DNA of 64,000 nt from NCBI GenBank assembly GCA_903833215.1, contig CAILEM010000061.1, forward strand, positions 1 through 64,000, read 5' to 3'. The notes under the pieces are model-generated. The model saw only the letters and a program-made list of their open reading frames with translations, ran no database searches and was not told the DNA's origin. The position numbers and the translations under genes are program-made. How positions within the stretch are numbered: the first letter of the stretch is position 1; every line of letters starts with the position of its first letter. The stretch comes from an uncultured Armatimonadota bacterium (GTDB taxonomy: Bacteria; Armatimonadota; Fimbriimonadia; Fimbriimonadales; Fimbriimonadaceae). This document shows positions 61,341 through 64,000 of this stretch, piece after piece.

Positions 61341-61970
61341 ATGTTGTTTGCACACGTACTCACGATAGTTCTAACTCCTGCCTGCAAACTTGAAGATCGA
61401 AGATTTTCGGATTACGGCAAACTGCCCGCAATTGCGAAAGAGATCATTGCTCGGACGAAGAAGGATCAGGATGGGCGCTTTCACTTGATGAGCCTCAAGG
61501 ATCAGAAGGCGCTGATGGCGGCGATCCCGGCGATGCAGGCGATGGACGCTGATAATACGGCGTGGATGCACAAGGTGGTTGACAAGGTTGGTTGGCCATC
61601 TCGTTCGCTAGTCGGCGCCAAGGCAAGTGATGATGCCTGGTTGCTCGTTCAGCATGCTGATGCCGACAAGGCCTTTCAGCGGCGCTGCCTTGCGTTGATT
61701 TTGCCTTTTATGGACAAAGGAGAAGTCAAGAAGCAGAATGTGGCCCTACTGATTGATCGCGTCATGGTTGGAGAAGGCAAGCCTCAGGTTTATGGCTCGC
61801 AGTGGAAGTTCGTGAACGGAGACATTGTGCCTTCTACACCGATCGCCGACGAGAAGCGTGTTGACTCGCGCCGAAAAGCGATGAATCTAGATACCCTCGC
61901 CGAGTACAAAGAGATCCTCAAGAAGGTGTATGGAAATGCACTGGCGAGTTCCAAGAAAAGTGGTAACTAG
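61341..61970 (+). CDS. DUF6624-like exported protein
   Basis: 209 aa. A short hydrophobic N terminus (MLFAHVLTIVLTPA) may be a signal peptide. The body contains MHKVVDKVGWPSRSLVGAKASDDAWLLVQHAD and CLALILPFMDKGEVKKQNVALLIDRVMVGEGKPQVYGSQ, the DUF6624 core. Function of the family is unknown. Divergent from the DUF4928 gene, with 92 bases between. Confidence 0.78.
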   Translation: MLFAHVLTIVLTPACKLEDRRFSDYGKLPAIAKEIIARTKKDQDGRFHLMSLKDQKALMAAIPAMQAMDADNTAWMHKVVDKVGWPSRSLVGAKASDDAWLLVQHADADKAFQRRCLALILPFMDKGEVKKQNVALLIDRVMVGEGKPQVYGSQWKFVNGDIVPSTPIADEKRVDSRRKAMNLDTLAEYKEILKKVYGNALASSKKSGN

Positions 61971-62011
61971 GGCCAATCAGAGTGGGACGTGCCTTTGGAA
62001 TCTCCCCGTTT

Positions 62012-62524
62012 TCAAGCATATTCGTCAGCGGCCCAAATCTTGAGTTCCATGAGGTCACGGTTCCGCTTTTGAAGGGCGAGATCGAGTTGATTATTGAGTC
62101 GCTCCAGTCGCTTATTCATCTTCTGGAGATTGTCGGCGTGCTCTTGGGATATTTCGTAACGGCGTTGGTGCAGTCCGCCAATGCCAATGATGGAAATGCC
62201 GAGAATCAAGTAGATCACGATGCAAATGGTGTCTTCTGTGTTGGCGATTGCCAGTGAATGCCTCGGTGGAAGGTAGAAGTAAGCGGCGATGATTGTAGAA
62301 ATTCCTAGCGAAATCAGACCCGCTTTCCAACCACCACGCCACACGCTGTAGCTGGTTCCAACCTGAAGCATGAAAAGCCAGTAGCGTTCAGGCACGTGTC
62401 CAGCCATGGGACGGTGGATGAGTACCAAGGCTAACACAATGGTCAGCGTTTCGCAAAATGGCAGCGCACGGGCATAGCCGCGCCTAAGGTCGAATCCCTT
62501 TGAGGCGAATAGGTTCTGTCTCAT
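62012..62524 (-). CDS. DUF4118 (KdpD-like) membrane sensor fragment without kinase
   Basis: 170 aa. Four hydrophobic segments form a DUF4118 module (SVWRGGWKAGLISLGISTIIAAYFYLPPRHSLAIANTED, then ICIVIYLILGISIIGIGGL), as in KdpD-type histidine kinases. A cytoplasmic coiled coil follows (EHADNLQKMNKRLERLNNQ). There is no HisKA or ATPase domain, and the protein ends naturally at 62012, so it is a stand-alone sensor or a truncated relic. Start ATG 62524 has GAGGG upstream; a GTG at 62542 is the alternative. Confidence 0.65.
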   Translation of the reverse strand: MRQNLFASKGFDLRRGYARALPFCETLTIVLALVLIHRPMAGHVPERYWLFMLQVGTSYSVWRGGWKAGLISLGISTIIAAYFYLPPRHSLAIANTEDTICIVIYLILGISIIGIGGLHQRRYEISQEHADNLQKMNKRLERLNNQLDLALQKRNRDLMELKIWAADEYA

Positions 62525-62661
62525 GTGGCCCTCAGCGTTCACAACGCATCTCCGTTCGTTACTTGTACGAATTGAAGAACGGAGTTAGGCGGTGATTACT
62601 AACAGGCGGAGGAAGTGTTCGCGCTAATTTCGCAGGTTTTGGACTGCTCGCGTTGGGCGAG

Positions 62662-62751
62662 GTCGGTGGGTGCTACCCACCGACGCGATAGGTCGCCCTT
62701 TCAGGGCTAGAGTGTTCGGACGTCTACAACCAGCCTTTCAGCCTGGGCTGG
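62662..62751. repeat. REP-like palindromic repeat element
   Basis: Three hairpins in a row: GTCGGTGGGT/ACCCACCGAC (62662-62684), CGCCCTTTCAGGGC (62694-62707) and CCAGCCTTTCAGCCTGGGCTGG (62730-62751). The wording (GGGTGCTACCC, CCCTTTCAGGGC) is typical of dispersed extragenic palindromes in related phyla. It lies in the 278-base gap between the DUF4118 and STN genes. Similar in design to the element at 6083. Confidence 0.5.
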
Positions 62752-62802
62752 TATAGGGACGCACCCCCGGCGCTCCATTTAGCGATCTTGGCAAAGCGAA
62801 AA

Positions 62803-63483
62803 CTAGCCTGAGAAGCCGCCGTGGTTGCCGGAGCCGAGGTTAGATCCTCCGCCGTTGCCTCCAAAGCCTCCAGTGCTGCCGCCGAAACCACCTGAGCCTC
62901 CTCCGAAGCCACCACCGTTGCCGCGACCGCCTGCGGAGCCACTACCGCCGCCTAGACCCCCTTGACCGCCTCCGTGTGGTGTTTTGTCGATCGTGCTCTT
63001 CTCAGGTGCCAGTTGGAAGTTCTGGTTACCCTTTGAGGCACCGAGCAAGATTGCGATGGTTTCGGGGTCGCCGTGTCGGAACTTGATTCGGCGGATATAT
63101 GTATCGCGGATCATGACTGGGTGTGGGTCAACATTTCCACCGACCAAAATGTCTTCTGCCTGTTTCTTTAGGATCTCGTAGACTCCAGCCTCAATTCGGT
63201 AAGTTGCGTCGACTTGCCTGAGGATATTTTGTAGAGCGACCTCGAGAGTGACGTTTTTCAGACTCACCGTCACCGTCCCCTGAACCTCGGGGGCAATGCT
63301 GTAAGAGACGTTCACATTCTTGAACACTGATCGAAGAGCTTCCCTAACGTCGGCTTGGTTGAGTTCCAGCGAGGACACTTGCTTCTGCGAAACGTCTTCT
63401 TGGGCAGCCGCACTCGTAGGCATTCCAGCGAGCATCGAGATGCCAAAGGCAAGGCTTAGAGCGAGCTTGATCGTGGTGTTCAT
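62803..63483 (-). CDS. Secretin-type STN protein with glycine-rich tail
   Basis: 226 aa with a signal peptide (about 1-27, ending AAAQ). Residues 38-110 form an STN/N0 domain as in secretins: LELNQADVREALRSVFKNVN, VSYSIAPEVQGTVTVSLKNV and TLEVALQNILRQVDATYRIE. Residues 110-165 continue with YIRRIKFRHGDPETIAILL, resembling an N1-like segment. The last 50 residues are almost only Gly, Ser and Asn. The secretin pore domain is absent, so this cannot form a pore alone; it may be an assembly partner or a cut-down PilQ relative. Confidence 0.75.
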   Translation of the reverse strand: MNTTIKLALSLAFGISMLAGMPTSAAAQEDVSQKQVSSLELNQADVREALRSVFKNVNVSYSIAPEVQGTVTVSLKNVTLEVALQNILRQVDATYRIEAGVYEILKKQAEDILVGGNVDPHPVMIRDTYIRRIKFRHGDPETIAILLGASKGNQNFQLAPEKSTIDKTPHGGGQGGLGGGSGSAGGRGNGGGFGGGSGGFGGSTGGFGGNGGGSNLGSGNHGGFSG

Positions 63484-63540
63484 ACGAGGTCAAACGCACG
63501 AGACTCCTCAACGTATCCACGATTTTTGAAGAATATCGAC

Positions 63541-63576
63541 AAAAAATGACGGTCGATTTCTCGGCCGCCATTTTTG
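63541..63576 (-). terminator. Probable intrinsic terminator of the LivG-like gene
   Basis: AAAAAATGACGGTCG (63541-63555) is nearly complementary to CGGCCGCCATTTTT (63562-63575), with loop ATTTCT; one mismatch and a G-U pair. It lies 12 bases beyond the stop at 63588 on the minus strand. Confidence 0.7.
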
Positions 63577-63587
63577 TTGCTGCGAAA

Positions 63588-64000
63588 CTAGACTGCTTCG
63601 CCCAGATATGCGGCAATAACCTTCGGGTCATTGCGGATCGCACTGGGTGGCCCTTGAGCAATCTCTTCACCGTGGTCCAGAACCACGATTCGCTCGCATA
63701 GGTTCATGACGAAGCGCATGTCGTGCTCAATCAAAAGCACCGTCATGCCATGTTCGTCACGGATTTTGCGCACCATCTTGAGAAGTTCTTCCTTCTCAAG
63801 GGGGTTCATTCCGGCGGCAGGCTCATCGAGAAGCAGAAGCTCTGGACCCGTTGCCATCGCACGAGCAATCTCCAAGCGTCGCTGCATTCCGTAAGAAAGA
63901 TCGGCGCTTCGAACGTGCGCGACCTGCTCCAGATTCACGACCTTCAATAGCTCCATTGCATCCGCACGAAGCTTTTCGGTTTCCTTAATGGAACCCGGCA
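63588..64000 (-). CDS. ABC transporter ATPase, branched-chain amino acid type (LivG-like), partial
   Basis: Only the C-terminal part is inside the window; the reading frame runs off the right edge with PGSIKETEKLRADAMELLK. The visible residues carry the ABC signature (LSYGMQRRLEIARAM), Walker B LLLLDEPAAGMNP, the switch His in LLIEHDM and the C-terminal BCA-type end (AIRNDPKVIAAYLGEAV). These fit LivG, the ATPase of the branched-chain amino acid or urea transporter. The remaining subunits would lie to the right. Confidence 0.9.
   Translation of the reverse strand, partial: PGSIKETEKLRADAMELLKVVNLEQVAHVRSADLSYGMQRRLEIARAMATGPELLLLDEPAAGMNPLEKEELLKMVRKIRDEHGMTVLLIEHDMRFVMNLCERIVVLDHGEEIAQGPPSAIRNDPKVIAAYLGEAV

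Noticed and set aside
1-64000. CRISPR arrays, insertion sequences, prophage or integrated elements
   Set aside because: No regularly spaced repeats, transposase, integrase or phage genes are visible. The only repeats are the two REP-like units.

Overview
The window is about 64 kb of bacterial chromosome at roughly 54-55% G+C. It is densely coded, with no rRNA, CRISPR array, transposase, integrase or phage gene. The cell has a two-membrane envelope: a beta-barrel protein, secretin-type STN domains, a LolA-like domain, many signal peptides and several lipoproteins. Several features fit an environmental heterotroph, and by inference an Armatimonadota (Fimbriimonadia-like) lineage: GH106 and GH35 glycosidases, an SGNH esterase, Gfo/Idh/MocA and SDR oxidoreductases, a futalosine-type menaquinone gene, frequent GTG/TTG starts and lineage-specific secreted paralogs. 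That placement is an inference from gene content, not a demonstrated identity.

Layout. 0.3-6.1 kb: a possible degraded glycosidase tail, a GH106 alpha-L-rhamnosidase-like enzyme and a divergent secreted STN-like protein. 6.1-6.6 kb: a REP-like repeat followed by a strongly folded non-coding stretch that may encode an RNA. 6.6-12.1 kb: a small unknown protein, a Gfo/Idh-SDR operon, a ferritin-VIT metal transporter and RecQ. 12.4-19.1 kb: a GAF hybrid histidine kinase, hisS with an outer-membrane protein, an operon of two DUF1801 proteins plus an APH(6)-type kinase, and an aldo/keto reductase. 19.4-25.4 kb: HemG-like flavodoxin, GNAT, TlpA-like thioredoxin, DNRLRE protein, mutS2 and cdd. 25.5-30.7 kb: two paralogous lipoproteins, a membrane nucleotide cyclase homolog, a newly noticed 31-codon gene and mqnE. 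30.8-36.1 kb: Ada-AlkA fusion with Ogt, an ECF sigma/anti-sigma pair, tRNA-Trp, a BtuF-like lipoprotein and mtnP. 36.1-44.4 kb: a HEAT-repeat protein, a pseudoprotease/CtpA pair, a GYF_2-TM2 protein, a cyclophilin and OppBC-type permeases. 44.4-49.8 kb: a DprE2-like reductase and decaprenyl-phosphate phosphoribosyltransferase-like UbiA, a second STN-like paralog and a GT-C membrane protein. 50-57.6 kb: a LolA-like/thioredoxin fusion, 2-oxoacid dehydrogenase E1 alpha and beta, GH35, a small membrane protein and an SGNH hydrolase. 57.7-64 kb: VapBC, a candidate type II restriction-modification pair, DUF6624 and DUF4118 proteins, a REP-like repeat, an STN protein with a glycine-rich tail, and a LivG-type ATPase running off the right edge.

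Genes are commonly chained by 4-base start/stop overlaps (ATGA, TTGA, GTGA). A recurring signature is a TATAAT-like hexamer only 5-8 bases before the start codon with no Shine-Dalgarno sequence, which points to widespread leaderless mRNAs. I used it to choose several start codons. The points most worth following up are the pseudoprotease/CtpA pair, the small leaderless gene at 28.8 kb, the folded region at 6.2-6.6 kb, the DUF4928/C5-methyltransferase pair and the DPA-like lipid-sugar genes.
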